A stretch of 64,000 bases of DNA. It comes from Amycolatopsis deserti. GTDB taxonomy: Bacteria; Actinomycetota; Actinomycetes; Mycobacteriales; Pseudonocardiaceae. Shown here piece after piece: positions 10,212 to 19,073 of the stretch. The number at the start of each line of letters is the position of its first letter. Within the stretch, counting starts at the first letter, position 1. The stretch spans positions 124,001-188,000 of the forward strand of contig NZ_BNAU01000002.1 of assembly GCF_014653945.1 (NCBI RefSeq), given 5' to 3'. The position numbers and the translations under genes were made by a program. Below the pieces are notes generated by a model, which ran no database searches, was not told the DNA's origin, and saw nothing but the letters and a program-made list of their open reading frames with translations.

Positions 10212-12586
10212 GCCTCGTGACGCGCGGCTACGAGTGCGCGCCGTGGGAACTGCGGTGGCGCGGGCTGGCGGTCGACCAGTTGCAGCGCACCGAGTCGACG
10301 TTCGCGTTGTCGAACGGGCACATCGGCCTGCGCGGCACCCTCGAGGAGGGCGAGCCGCGCGGTTTGCCCGGCACCTACCTGAACGGCTTCTACGAAGAAC
10401 ACGAGCTGCCCTACGCCGAGGCCGGCTACGGCTACCCGGAAGCCGGGCAGACGATCGTCAACGTCACCGACGGCAAGATCATCCGCCTGCTGGTGGAGGA
10501 CGAGCCGTTCGACATGCGCTACGGCACCGCGACCGCGCACGAGCGGGTGCTGGACTTCCGGACCGGCACGCTGAGCCGCACCACCGAGTGGTCGTCGCCG
10601 ACCGGCCGGTGCGTGCGGGTGCGGACCCAGCGGCTGGTGTCGTTCACCCAGCGCGCGGTGGTGGCGATCCGGTACGAGGTCGAGCCGCTGGACGGGAAGA
10701 TGCAGCTGGTGCTGCAGTCGGACCTCCTGGCCAACGAGCCGATCGAGTCGGACACCAGGGACCCGCGGGTGGCCGCGGCGCTGCAGTCGCCGCTGGAGTC
10801 GGAGTTCTTCCTCGCCGACCACTACCGCGCGGTGCTGGTGCACCAGACGCGGCGGTCCGGGTTGCGGGTGGCCGCGGCGATGGACCACCAGATCGAGTCG
10901 CCGGACGGGCTGCGCACCGACATCCTCGCCGAGGAGGACCTGGCGCGGCTGAGCATCGCGGTGGACGTGCCGCAGGGCAAGGTGCTGCGGCTGACGAAGT
11001 TCGTCGGCTACGGGTGGTCGGCGCAGCGTTCGGTGCCGGCGTTGCGCGCGCAGGTCGACGCCGCGCTGGCCGGGGCGCTGCAGACCGGCTGGGACGGGCT
11101 GCTGGCCGAGCAGCGCGCGTTCCTCGACGACTTCTGGGAGACCGCCGACGTCGAGATCGACGGCGACCCGGAGCTGCAGCAGGCGACGCGGTTCGCGTTG
11201 TTCCACATCCTGCAGGCCGGGGCCCGCGGCGAGAGCCGCGCGATCCCGGGCAAGGGGCTGACCGGGCCGGGCTACGACGGCCACGCCTTCTGGGACACCG
11301 AGTCGTTCGTGCTGCCGGTGCTGACCTACAGCGTGCCGGAAGCGGCGCGGGATGCGTTGCGGTGGCGGCATTCCACGCTGCCCAAGGCGCGGGAACGGGC
11401 GCGGCAGCTGGGACTGCGCGGCGCGGCGTTCCCGTGGCGGTCGATCAACGGCGCGGAGTGCTCGGCGTACTGGCCGGCGGGCACCGCGGCGTTCCACGTC
11501 AGCGCCGACATCGCCGACGCGGTCGCCCGCTACTACTGGGCCACCGGCGACGCGGATTTCGAGCGCCAGTGCGGCACCGAGCTGCTGCTGGAAACGGCGC
11601 GGCTGTGGATGTCGCTGGGCCACTTCGACCGGCACGGCCGCTTCCGCATCGACGGCGTGACCGGGCCGGACGAGTACTCGGCCGTCGCGGACAACAACGT
11701 CTACACGAACCTGATGGCGCAGCGGAACTTCCGCGAGGCGGCGGCCTCCTGCGAGCGGGTGCCGGAGGTCGCCGAACTGTTCGGTGTGGACGAATCCGAG
11801 CTGGCCGGCTGGCGGCAGGCGGCCGAGCGGATGTTCGTGCCGTACAACGAAGAGCTCGGGGTGCACCCGCAGTCGGAGGGGTTCACCGAGCACCTGGACT
11901 GGGACTTCGCGGGCACGCCGCTGGAGAACTACCCGCTGCTGCTGAACTACCCGTACTTCGACCTGTACCGCAAGCAGGTGGTCAAGCAGGCGGATCTGGT
12001 GCTGGCGCTGCACTTCCGGGGCGATGCGTTCACGCCGGAGCAGAAGCAGCGCAACTTCGCCTACTACGAGGCCCGTACGGTGCGGGACTCGTCGCTGTCG
12101 GCCGGTACGCAGTCGGTGATCGCGGCCGAGGTGGGGCACCTGGACCTCGCCTACGACTACCTGGGTGAGGCGGCGCTGACCGATCTGCACGACGTGCACA
12201 ACAACGTCCGAAATGGACTGCACATGGCGTCGCTGGCCGGGGCGTGGATGGGGGTGGTCGCGGGCTTCGGCGGGATGCGCGACCACGACGGCAAGCTCAC
12301 CTTCGCGCCGCGGCTGCCGCCCGCGCTGGACCGCATCCAGTTCCGCATGTGCTTCCGCGGCAGCCGGTTCGCGGTGGAGATCCACCGGACCGACGCGACG
12401 TACCGGCTGCTGTCCGGCAAGGAGGTGGAGATCCGGCACCACGGCGAGCCGATGTCGGTGACCGAGACCCCCACGACGAAGCCGATCCCGCCGATCGACC
12501 CCGGCCCGGAGCCGCACCAGCCGGCGGGCCGCGAGCCGGCCCACCGGGACCCCGCCCAGGTGCGGCGGAACATCGCCTCGCGCTGA
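10208..12586 (+). CDS. GH65 glycoside phosphorylase (trehalose/maltose phosphorylase-like)
   Basis: 792 residues with GH65 architecture: N-terminal beta-sandwich (SLVTRGYECAPWELRWRGL...STFALSNGHIGLRGTLEEG), (alpha/alpha)6 catalytic barrel (GHAFWDTESFVLPVL, FPWRSINGAECSAYW) and a short C-terminal beta domain. The proposed catalytic acid is Glu489 in VTGPDEYSAVADNNVYTN, matching the conserved Glu of maltose phosphorylase. The family inverts at the anomeric carbon to give beta-glucose-1-phosphate, which fits the coupled beta-PGM upstream. The same pair occurs in mycobacteria. Disaccharide specificity (trehalose, maltose, kojibiose or nigerose) cannot be set by eye. The last 35 residues are Pro-rich and probably disordered. 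Confidence 0.9.
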   Translation: MSLVTRGYECAPWELRWRGLAVDQLQRTESTFALSNGHIGLRGTLEEGEPRGLPGTYLNGFYEEHELPYAEAGYGYPEAGQTIVNVTDGKIIRLLVEDEPFDMRYGTATAHERVLDFRTGTLSRTTEWSSPTGRCVRVRTQRLVSFTQRAVVAIRYEVEPLDGKMQLVLQSDLLANEPIESDTRDPRVAAALQSPLESEFFLADHYRAVLVHQTRRSGLRVAAAMDHQIESPDGLRTDILAEEDLARLSIAVDVPQGKVLRLTKFVGYGWSAQRSVPALRAQVDAALAGALQTGWDGLLAEQRAFLDDFWETADVEIDGDPELQQATRFALFHILQAGARGESRAIPGKGLTGPGYDGHAFWDTESFVLPVLTYSVPEAARDALRWRHSTLPKARERARQLGLRGAAFPWRSINGAECSAYWPAGTAAFHVSADIADAVARYYWATGDADFERQCGTELLLETARLWMSLGHFDRHGRFRIDGVTGPDEYSAVADNNVYTNLMAQRNFREAAASCERVPEVAELFGVDESELAGWRQAAERMFVPYNEELGVHPQSEGFTEHLDWDFAGTPLENYPLLLNYPYFDLYRKQVVKQADLVLALHFRGDAFTPEQKQRNFAYYEARTVRDSSLSAGTQSVIAAEVGHLDLAYDYLGEAALTDLHDVHNNVRNGLHMASLAGAWMGVVAGFGGMRDHDGKLTFAPRLPPALDRIQFRMCFRGSRFAVEIHRTDATYRLLSGKEVEIRHHGEPMSVTETPTTKPIPPIDPGPEPHQPAGREPAHRDPAQVRRNIASR

Positions 12587-13147
12587 TTCGGGGCGGCTAG
12601 GGATTCGGGGATGGCCGCGGTTCCCGCCGGAGTGCTGGGGCGCCCGCGCTTCCGGCTGAGGGTTCAGGCGCGTCCGCACTGAAGGCAGAGTCGGCGGCCG
12701 CATTGCGGGACGGCCCGGGGCGCATGAGATTCGGAGCGGGCCCCGGGGCCGCCTCCTGCCGAGGCGGAGCCGCACTCCGCCCAGAGGCGGGACATCAACC
12801 GCTCCGCACCTCGACCGCCGGTGGGCCGGACTCGGCGCCCGCCGAAGCCGCGCCGCACCCGCCCGCACGGTGCGCGCCGCGGTGGTCAGCTCCGACCGCG
12901 TCGGATGGCTGCTCTCCGCGCGAGCCGGGCCCCCGCCGAGGCAAAAGCGCACCCGCCACGGGCCGGCCCGCCTGGCCCACGCGGCGCCAGCCCCTCGGCT
13001 CGCGCGCGCCGCGGCCGTCAACCCCCGCCCCGGCCGGCTGCCGCCGCCGAGGTGCGCCGGCTCAAACCAGTTACTCGGGCACCCGGCCGCGGGCGGTCTG
13101 CGGGGCGGCCGTCAACCCCGCCCCTGCCACCGCCTAGGCGCCCCCGC
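12587..13147. other. Long intergenic region, no convincing gene
   Basis: About 560 bp of GC-rich sequence between convergent genes. Frames here are Arg/Gly/Ala/Pro-rich shadows without ribosome sites. A 15-nt word (GCGGCCGTCAACCCC) occurs at 13011 and again at 13105, each followed by C-rich sequence, so some local duplication has happened. I found no hairpin strong enough to call a terminator. Confidence 0.6.
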
Positions 13148-13321
13148 TCAGTCGGGGGGCTCGGGCACTCCCTCCTCCACCTCGATCTTCTCCGAGTTCG
13201 GCGGCTTTTCGACGTCCTCGGTGGGGCCGATGTCCAGATCGGGGTGCCGCACTTCGGGGAAGTCCGGGGACAGTGGGGGCTCCGGGTTGACCGGCTTCTT
13301 CTCGTCGTCCTTGTCGTTCAT
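13148..13321 (-). CDS. Small acidic Pro-rich protein, unknown
   Basis: 57 residues, ATG at 13321, TGA at 13148-13150. The product is highly charged and probably disordered: it begins MNDKDDEKKPVNPEPPLSPD, has HPDLDIGPTEDVEKPPNSEKI and ends EEGVPEPPD. The amino-acid bias (Asp, Glu, Lys, Pro; almost no Arg or Ala) is unlike shadow frames, which supports real coding. It lies 30 bp downstream of the Fpg/Nei-like gene on the same strand and may be co-transcribed. Ribosome site weak. It resembles short acidic hypothetical proteins common in actinobacteria; function unknown. Confidence 0.6.
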   Translation of the reverse strand: MNDKDDEKKPVNPEPPLSPDFPEVRHPDLDIGPTEDVEKPPNSEKIEVEEGVPEPPD

Positions 13322-13351
13322 GGCACCGGCTTACCCCAATTCCCGCACCTG

Positions 13352-14131
13352 TCAACCGGCCTGGCACCGCGGGCACCACACCGTGCCCCGCCCGCCGACG
13401 CGGCCCCGGGCCAGCGCGCACCCGCACCGCGGGCACGACCCGGACGGCTCGTCCCGCCGGCCGGTCAGCCACGTCTTGCGCGGCGGCACCCGCCCGGCCT
13501 TCACCGCCTCCCGCAGCACCCGCCGCATCTCCCGGTGCACCCGGTCCGCCGCGCCGCGGTCCAGGTCCGCGGCCCGCACGTGCGGGTCGATCCGCGCCCG
13601 CCACAGGATCTCGTCGGCCAGCAGGTTGCCCAGCCCGGCCAGCACCGCCTGGTCGGTCAGCAACTGCTTGAGCCCCCGGCGACGGCCGAGCAGCTCCCGG
13701 AACCGCTCCTGGGACACCTCCAGCGCGTCCGGCCCGGTGCCGGCGAGCAGCCGGTGCAGCTCCGCGTCGTCCACAAGCAGCCGCAGCCCCTGCAGCTTGC
13801 GCATGTCCCGGTAGCGCAGCTCGCCGTCGTCGAAGGCGAAGATCACCCGGTCGTGCCGCTGCCGGTCATCCGGACCCGACCACTCCAGCGACCCGGTCAT
13901 GCCGAAGTGCAGCACCACCGTCTCCGGGCCGCCGTCCACCGGCACGATCAGCCACTTCCCCAGCCGCCGCGGCTCGCCGAACCGCCGGCCCCGCAACACC
14001 TCCCGCAGCTTGCGCGCGCTCACTCCGCGCAGCACCCCCGCGTCGAGCGTGGTCACGCCGGTGATCGGCTTGCCCACGCCGTGCTCGGCGAGCGTGCGGC
14101 GGAACCCTTCCACGTCCGGCAGCTCGGGCAT
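13352..14131 (-). CDS. Fpg/Nei-family DNA glycosylase
   Basis: 259 residues, bifunctional base-excision glycosylase/AP lyase family. It begins MPELPDVEGFRRTL with the catalytic Pro2-Glu3. Lys59 (RRLGKWLIV) is the conserved beta-hairpin lysine, and the helix-two-turn-helix region reads QAVLAGLGNLLADEILW with the usual Asn. The C-terminal zinc finger is complete (CPRC ... WCPRC). The N-terminal domain is somewhat divergent from canonical MutM (GVTTLDAGVLRG), so an Nei-like specificity for oxidised pyrimidines or 8-oxoG cannot be decided. The start follows the obligate Met-Pro of the mature enzyme. Confidence 0.88.
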   Translation of the reverse strand: MPELPDVEGFRRTLAEHGVGKPITGVTTLDAGVLRGVSARKLREVLRGRRFGEPRRLGKWLIVPVDGGPETVVLHFGMTGSLEWSGPDDRQRHDRVIFAFDDGELRYRDMRKLQGLRLLVDDAELHRLLAGTGPDALEVSQERFRELLGRRRGLKQLLTDQAVLAGLGNLLADEILWRARIDPHVRAADLDRGAADRVHREMRRVLREAVKAGRVPPRKTWLTGRRDEPSGSCPRCGCALARGRVGGRGTVWCPRCQAG

Positions 14132-14216
14132 GCCGCAGCGTTCCACCGCACCCGCGCACCCAAACTTCAATTCATCATGTGTTGATTTCCGGCGGCGAGG
14201 CGGGCATGCTGATCCC

Positions 14217-14597
14217 ATGGTGCTGCCGAAGAGCGTCGCCCGGTTCAACCGCGTCGCGACCAACCGCGTCCTGGGCCCGCTGACCAGGGGACTGCCCGGG
14301 TTCGCCACGATCGTCCACCGGGGCCGCAAGTCCGGGAAGACCTACCGGACACCGGTGAGCGTCTTCCGCGCCGACGGCGGCTTCGTCCTCGCCCTCACCT
14401 ACGGGCCGGACACCGACTGGGTCCGCAACGTCCTGGCTGCCGGCGGCTGCGAGATCGAAACGCGGGGCCAGGTCGTGAAGACGACCCGGCCCCGCCTCGT
14501 GCACGACGAGCAGCGCCGCGCCATGCCTCCCGGCGTGCGCCAGATCCTGTCGGTCGTCGGCGTGACCGACTTCCTGTTCCTGGACCGGGTCAGCTGA
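14217..14597 (+). CDS. Deazaflavin (F420)-dependent nitroreductase family protein, DUF385
   Basis: 126 residues, split beta-barrel F420-binding protein of the Ddn/DUF385 family: NRVLGPLTRGLPGFATIVHRGRKSGKTYRTPV is the family signature, followed by FVLALTYGPDTDWVRNVLAAGGCEIETRG. It probably uses reduced F420 to reduce a quinone or hydrophobic substrate at the membrane. It converges with an LLM-class F420 enzyme and their coding ends overlap by 8 bp, so the pair may be functionally linked through F420. The start ATG at 14217 lacks a strong ribosome site; an in-frame upstream ATG exists. Confidence 0.82.
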   Translation: MVLPKSVARFNRVATNRVLGPLTRGLPGFATIVHRGRKSGKTYRTPVSVFRADGGFVLALTYGPDTDWVRNVLAAGGCEIETRGQVVKTTRPRLVHDEQRRAMPPGVRQILSVVGVTDFLFLDRVS

Positions 14598-15630
14598 GCA
14601 GTTCGCGCAGCTCGCTCACCACGCCGACGCGGCGCGCCGGGTCGGGCTCGAGGAAGGTGACCTGCAGGGTGGTGACCCCGGCCTCGCGCAGGGCGGCCAG
14701 CCGCTCCTTGATCAGCCCCTTCGGGCCGACCAGGGAGATCGCCTTGAGCAGCTCGGCCGGCACCGCGGCGGCGGCCTCCTCCTTCTTGCCGTCCAGGTAG
14801 AGGTCCTGGATCAGCTTCGCCTCGGCCTCGTAGCCGTACCGGCAGGCCAGCTCGTTGTAGAAGTTCTTGCCGCGGGCACCCATGCCGCCGACGTAGAGGG
14901 CGACGACCGGGCGGACCCAGTCGAGCATGTGGCCCACGTCCTCGCCGATCGCCACCGGCACGCCGACGGCGACGTCCAGCTCGCCCAGCGACGGGTCCCG
15001 CTTGGCCCTGCCCTCGGCCAGCGCCTCGCCCCACACCTCGGCCGCGCGCTCCGGGTGGAAGAAGATCGGCTGCCAGCCCTCGGCGATCTCCGCGGTCAGC
15101 GCCACGTTCTTGGGCCCGATCGCCGCGATCTGCACCGGGATGCGCTCGCGCACCGGGTGGTTGATGATCTTCAGCGGCTTGCCCAGTCCGGTGCCCTGGT
15201 CCGCGGGAAGCGGGATCTGGTAGTGCTTGCCGTCGTGCACCACGCGCTCGCGCCGCCAGACCTGGCGGCAGATCTCCACGATCTCGCGGGTGCGGCCCAG
15301 CGGCGCGTCGTACTTGACGCCGTGGAAGCCCTCGACGACCTGCGGCCCGGACGCGCCGATGCCGAGGATGAACCGGCCACCCGACACGAAGTCCAGGCCG
15401 GCCGCCGTCATCGCGGTCAGCGTCGGGGTCCGCGTGTAGATCTGCAGGATGCCCGACGCGAGCTGGACCCGCTCGGTCTTCGCCGCGACGTAGCCGAGCT
15501 GGCTGACCGCGTCGAACGAGTAGGCCTCGGGGATGGTGACGACGTCGAGGCCGGCCTTCTCCAGCTCGACGACGTCGCGGACGCTCTCGGCGAACCCGCC
15601 GGAGTACGAGATCTGGGTGCCGATCCGCAT
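14590..15630 (-). CDS. LLM-class F420-dependent oxidoreductase
   Basis: 346 residues, TIM-barrel luciferase-like monooxygenase fold using F420 rather than FMN, cytoplasmic. Start MRIGTQISYSGGFAESVRDVVELEKAGLDVVTIPEAYSFDAVSQLGYVA and the segment SGGRFILGIGASGPQVVEGFHGVKYDAPLGRTREIVEI are characteristic of the actinobacterial F420 subgroup. The barrel continues with PVQIAAIGPKNVALTAEIAEGWQPIFFHPE. The ATG at 15630 is the natural start; the frame runs further upstream but without family similarity. Substrate unknown. The 3' end overlaps the convergent DUF385 gene by 8 bp. Confidence 0.88.
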   Translation of the reverse strand: MRIGTQISYSGGFAESVRDVVELEKAGLDVVTIPEAYSFDAVSQLGYVAAKTERVQLASGILQIYTRTPTLTAMTAAGLDFVSGGRFILGIGASGPQVVEGFHGVKYDAPLGRTREIVEICRQVWRRERVVHDGKHYQIPLPADQGTGLGKPLKIINHPVRERIPVQIAAIGPKNVALTAEIAEGWQPIFFHPERAAEVWGEALAEGRAKRDPSLGELDVAVGVPVAIGEDVGHMLDWVRPVVALYVGGMGARGKNFYNELACRYGYEAEAKLIQDLYLDGKKEEAAAAVPAELLKAISLVGPKGLIKERLAALREAGVTTLQVTFLEPDPARRVGVVSELRELLS

Positions 15631-15679
15631 CGATGCCACCTTCTGTCCTAAGCGTGCGCTTACCTCTGTGCGGGTCAGA

Positions 15680-17311
15680 CTACCGGCTGGTAATCCAGTG
15701 CGAAACCACCCGGTCGAGGACCGGCAGCGGGAGAATGCCGTGTCCCAGCACGACGTCGTGGAACTCGCGGATGTCGAACCGCTCCCCCAGCGTCCGCTCC
15801 GCACCCGCGCGGATCCGGTCGATCTCCAGCCGTCCCGTCATGTAGGACAGCGCCTGGCCCGGGCAGCCCGCGTAGCGGTCGATCTCCTCCTCGATCTCCA
15901 GCGGCGCCATCGGCGTGTTCTCGCGCAGGTAGTCCACCGCCCGCTGCCGGGACCAGCCCAGCGCGTGCAGACCGGTGTCGACGACCAGCCGCGCGGCGCG
16001 CATCGCGTCCTGGGTCAGCATCCCGAGCCTGGCCACGTCGCCGGTGTAGAGGCCCATCTCCTCGGCCAGCCGCTCGGCGTAGAGGCCCCAGCCCTCGGTG
16101 TAGGCGGTGACGTCGGCGACGCGGCGCAGCAACGGCAGGTCCAGCCCGAGCGCCAGCGACAGCTGGAAGTGGTGGCCAGGGACTGCCTCGTGGTAGGCGA
16201 TCGCCTCGCTGACGTGCCGGAACCGCTCCCCGGCGTGGAAGGTGTTGGCGTAGTAGATCCCCGGCCGGGAGCCGTCCAGCGCCGGTTCGACGTAGTAGGC
16301 GATGGTGCCGGCGTCGGCGTCGCTCTCGGGCACCGGGCGCACCTCGCACCGCGCGGACGGGATCGTCTTGAACCACCGGGGCGCCTCGGTCTCCGCCCGC
16401 TCGATCGCGGCGCGCGCGGCGGCCAGCAGCTCCTCGCCGCTGCCCCACCGCAGCGCGGGATCGGTGCGCAGGCGCCGGAAGATCTCGGCCGGCTCACCCG
16501 TCCCGAACACCCGGCGGCCGATCGTGCGGAACTCCCCGGTCAGGTCGGCGATCAGCGCCAGGCCGATGTCGTGCAGCTCCTGCGCGGTGCGCTCGGTGGT
16601 GGTGTGCGCGCGGATCAGCCCGGCGTAGCGCAGCAGGCCGCCGGGCTGCCAGCACAGCCCGGCCTCTTCGGCGGGCCGCGCTCGCGGCCGTAGCTCCCCG
16701 GCGAGGAACTCGCGGTAGCGGGTCAGCGCGGGCCGCACGAAGCCGGCCAGCAGCGCGTCCCGCTCGGCGGCCAGTGTCTCCGACCCGACGTCCAGCCGCA
16801 GCGACGCGAGCTCCGGCGCGGCGAGCATCCGGTCGAAGTAGCCGATCGCCGCGTCCACCAGGAAGTCCGGCGGGACCAGGTCGCCGGACTGCCGCTCCAC
16901 CACCTGGTCCACGAAGGACGGGAACGCGGCGAGCCGGGCGAGGAAGCCCCGCGCCCGGGTCTCGTCGGTCAGCTCGATCATCGGCAGCGTCATCAGCAGC
17001 AGCTGCACCGGGCCGGTGAAGGCGTCGCTGACGGCGAACTCGGGCAGCCGCGCGTCCAGCACGTCGACCGAGGCCCGGGCCTGCTGGACCACGACGTCGC
17101 GGGTCACCGGCTCCACCGGACCCTGCGGAGTGGCGGCTTCGGCGCGGGCGGCGATGTCCAGGCAGGCCGCCCGGTGCCGGGCCTGCGCCGCCGCGGACAG
17201 GTCGGGCAACCGGTCGTGGTCGCCAGGCAGGCCGAGCACCGACGGGCGCAGCGGATCGGCCTCGAACAACCGGCCGGTGAGCTCGTCGGCGAGCGCGTCC
17301 ACCTCGCTCAT
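15680..17311 (-). CDS. DUF885 putative zinc metallopeptidase (copy B)
   Basis: 543 residues of the DUF885 family. It contains the family's metal-binding helix AIAYHEAVPGHHFQLSLAL (HEAxPGHH), with a downstream Glu-containing TEGWGLYAERLAEEMG and YxxCPGQALSYMTGRLEI that complete the presumed active site. No signal peptide. The start codon overlaps the stop of an upstream homologue (ATGA), and the two proteins align over their full length, so this is a tandem duplication. DUF885 members are annotated as metallopeptidases by motif; substrate unknown. Confidence 0.85.
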   Translation of the reverse strand: MSEVDALADELTGRLFEADPLRPSVLGLPGDHDRLPDLSAAAQARHRAACLDIAARAEAATPQGPVEPVTRDVVVQQARASVDVLDARLPEFAVSDAFTGPVQLLLMTLPMIELTDETRARGFLARLAAFPSFVDQVVERQSGDLVPPDFLVDAAIGYFDRMLAAPELASLRLDVGSETLAAERDALLAGFVRPALTRYREFLAGELRPRARPAEEAGLCWQPGGLLRYAGLIRAHTTTERTAQELHDIGLALIADLTGEFRTIGRRVFGTGEPAEIFRRLRTDPALRWGSGEELLAAARAAIERAETEAPRWFKTIPSARCEVRPVPESDADAGTIAYYVEPALDGSRPGIYYANTFHAGERFRHVSEAIAYHEAVPGHHFQLSLALGLDLPLLRRVADVTAYTEGWGLYAERLAEEMGLYTGDVARLGMLTQDAMRAARLVVDTGLHALGWSRQRAVDYLRENTPMAPLEIEEEIDRYAGCPGQALSYMTGRLEIDRIRAGAERTLGERFDIREFHDVVLGHGILPLPVLDRVVSHWITSR

Positions 17312-18963
17312 GCCCGCGCGATCCACTCGTCGACGACGCCCGCCAGCACCGACAGCGGCAGCGCACCGCCGCCGAGGACCAGGTCGTGGAAGGCGCGGAT
17401 GTCGAACCGCTCCCCCAGCGCCTGCTCGGCCCGCGCCCGCACGCGCTGGATCTCCAGCCGCCCCACCATGTAGGACAGCGCCTGGCCCGGGTAGGCGATG
17501 TAGCGGTCCACTTCGGACTCGATCTCCACCTGCGGCATCGGGGTGTGCTCGCGCAGGTAGTCCACGGCCTGCCGGCGGGACCAGCCCTTGGCGTGCAGAC
17601 CGGTGTCCACCACCAGGCGCCCGGCGCGCATCGAGTCCATGGTGAGCATCCCGAGCAGCGCGACGTTGTCGGAGTACAGGCCCATCTCGGCGGCCAGCCG
17701 CTCGCTGTAGAGGCCCCAGCCCTCGGCGTAGGCGTTGAAGTCCCCGATCCGGCGCAGCAACGGCAGGTCCGTGAGCGTCAGCGCCGTGGAGAGCTGGAAG
17801 TGGTGGCCGGGAATGGCCTCGTGGAACGCCATCACCTCGGCAGCGTGCCGGAACCGCTCGGTCACCTCGTGGGTGTTGGCGAAGTAGATGCCCGGCCGCG
17901 AGCCGTCGACCGCGGGCTGCAGGTAGAACGCCGCCGGCCCGCCGGGTGCTTCGGCCGCGGGCACCGGCTCCACCACCCACGGGTGCGGCGGGATCCGGCC
18001 GAACCAGCGCGGCGCGGCCTCTTCCGCGCGGCTGATCGCCGACCGCGCGGTGTCGAGCAGCTCCTCCGCACTGCGCCAGCGCAGCTGCGGATCGGTCCGC
18101 AGCCGCCGGAAGATCTCGGCCAGGTCGTCGGTGCCGAACACGCGGGAGCCGATCTCGCGGTACTCGCCGGCCAGCTCGCCGATGATGCGCAGGCCGGTTT
18201 CGTGCAGCTCGTCCGGGGTGCGGTCGGTAGTGGTGTGCGTGCGCGCCAGGGAGGCGTAGACGCGCTCGCCGTCGGGCAGCCAGCACACGCCGGGCTTCTC
18301 CGGCGGGCGCCCGTGCGGCGCGATGTCGGTGGCGAGGGCGTCCCGGTAGGCGGCGAACGCGGGCCGCACGACCTCGGCCAGCACCCGTTCGCGCGCGGCG
18401 GCGAACTCCTCACTCGGCGCGGGCTGCCGCAGCAGCGGGTCGGCGTCCGGCGCGGCCAGGTAGCGGTCCAGGTGCGCGATCGCGGCGCGCACCAGGTGCT
18501 CGACCGGGACCCGCCCGGCGGCGATGCCCGCGCGGTGCCGGTCGGCGGCCTGCTCCAGGTACCGGGGGATCGCGGCGAGCCGGTCGAGGTGGCGACGGCC
18601 TTGCTCGTCGTCCGGCACGCCGATCATCGGCAGGATGGTCAGCAGGCCGACCGCGGGGGCGATGAAGATGTCGCTGATCGTGAACTCGACTAGGTGGGTG
18701 TCCAGCCGGTCCAGGTTGCCGCGGGCCTGGCTCAGCAGCACGTCCCGGGTCACCCGGTCCTCCGCGCTCAGCCCGGCCGGGTCGATCGCCTCGGCGCGCC
18801 GGACGAACTCCGCGAGCCGGTCGCGGTGGGCGGCCTCGGCCTCGGCACTGAGATCGCCGAGCCCGGTCCTCTCGGACTCCAGCCCCAGCACCGCGGGCCA
18901 CAGCGGCTCCGCGTCGAACAGGGCTTCCACGAACTCGTCGGCGAGCTTCACGACCTCGGTCAT
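17308..18963 (-). CDS. DUF885 putative zinc metallopeptidase (copy A)
   Basis: 551 residues, first gene of the tandem DUF885 pair. It has the same order of motifs as its neighbour: N-terminal LADEFVEALFDAEPLWPAVLGL, THTTTDRTPDELHETGLRIIGELAGEYREIG, metal-site helix VMAFHEAIPGHHFQLSTAL, then YAEGWGLYSERLAAEMGLYSDN and YPGQALSYMVGRLEIQRVRARAEQALGERFDIRAFHD. The start chosen is the ATG at 18963. The proteins share most motif residues but differ in the N-terminal third, suggesting an old duplication with divergent specificity. Confidence 0.85.
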   Translation of the reverse strand: MTEVVKLADEFVEALFDAEPLWPAVLGLESERTGLGDLSAEAEAAHRDRLAEFVRRAEAIDPAGLSAEDRVTRDVLLSQARGNLDRLDTHLVEFTISDIFIAPAVGLLTILPMIGVPDDEQGRRHLDRLAAIPRYLEQAADRHRAGIAAGRVPVEHLVRAAIAHLDRYLAAPDADPLLRQPAPSEEFAAARERVLAEVVRPAFAAYRDALATDIAPHGRPPEKPGVCWLPDGERVYASLARTHTTTDRTPDELHETGLRIIGELAGEYREIGSRVFGTDDLAEIFRRLRTDPQLRWRSAEELLDTARSAISRAEEAAPRWFGRIPPHPWVVEPVPAAEAPGGPAAFYLQPAVDGSRPGIYFANTHEVTERFRHAAEVMAFHEAIPGHHFQLSTALTLTDLPLLRRIGDFNAYAEGWGLYSERLAAEMGLYSDNVALLGMLTMDSMRAGRLVVDTGLHAKGWSRRQAVDYLREHTPMPQVEIESEVDRYIAYPGQALSYMVGRLEIQRVRARAEQALGERFDIRAFHDLVLGGGALPLSVLAGVVDEWIARA

Positions 18964-19073
18964 CCATCCATCCCAGTGTCGTCGGGGTGCGCGTGCCGCC
19001 AGCCTAGAACCTCCGGGGGTCGCGCCGGGGTGAACGAGGAGGCCGGACCGGCCAGCGGGTAGCGTTTCCCGCT

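Noticed and set aside
9644..13021. 1125-codon minus-strand frame opposite the GH65 gene
   Set aside because: Antisense of GH65 and beta-PGM, which have complete catalytic motifs on the plus strand.
12587..13147. Gene in the region between GH65 and the small acidic protein
   Set aside because: Open frames on both strands are Arg/Gly/Pro-rich with no start signal or recognisable motif.
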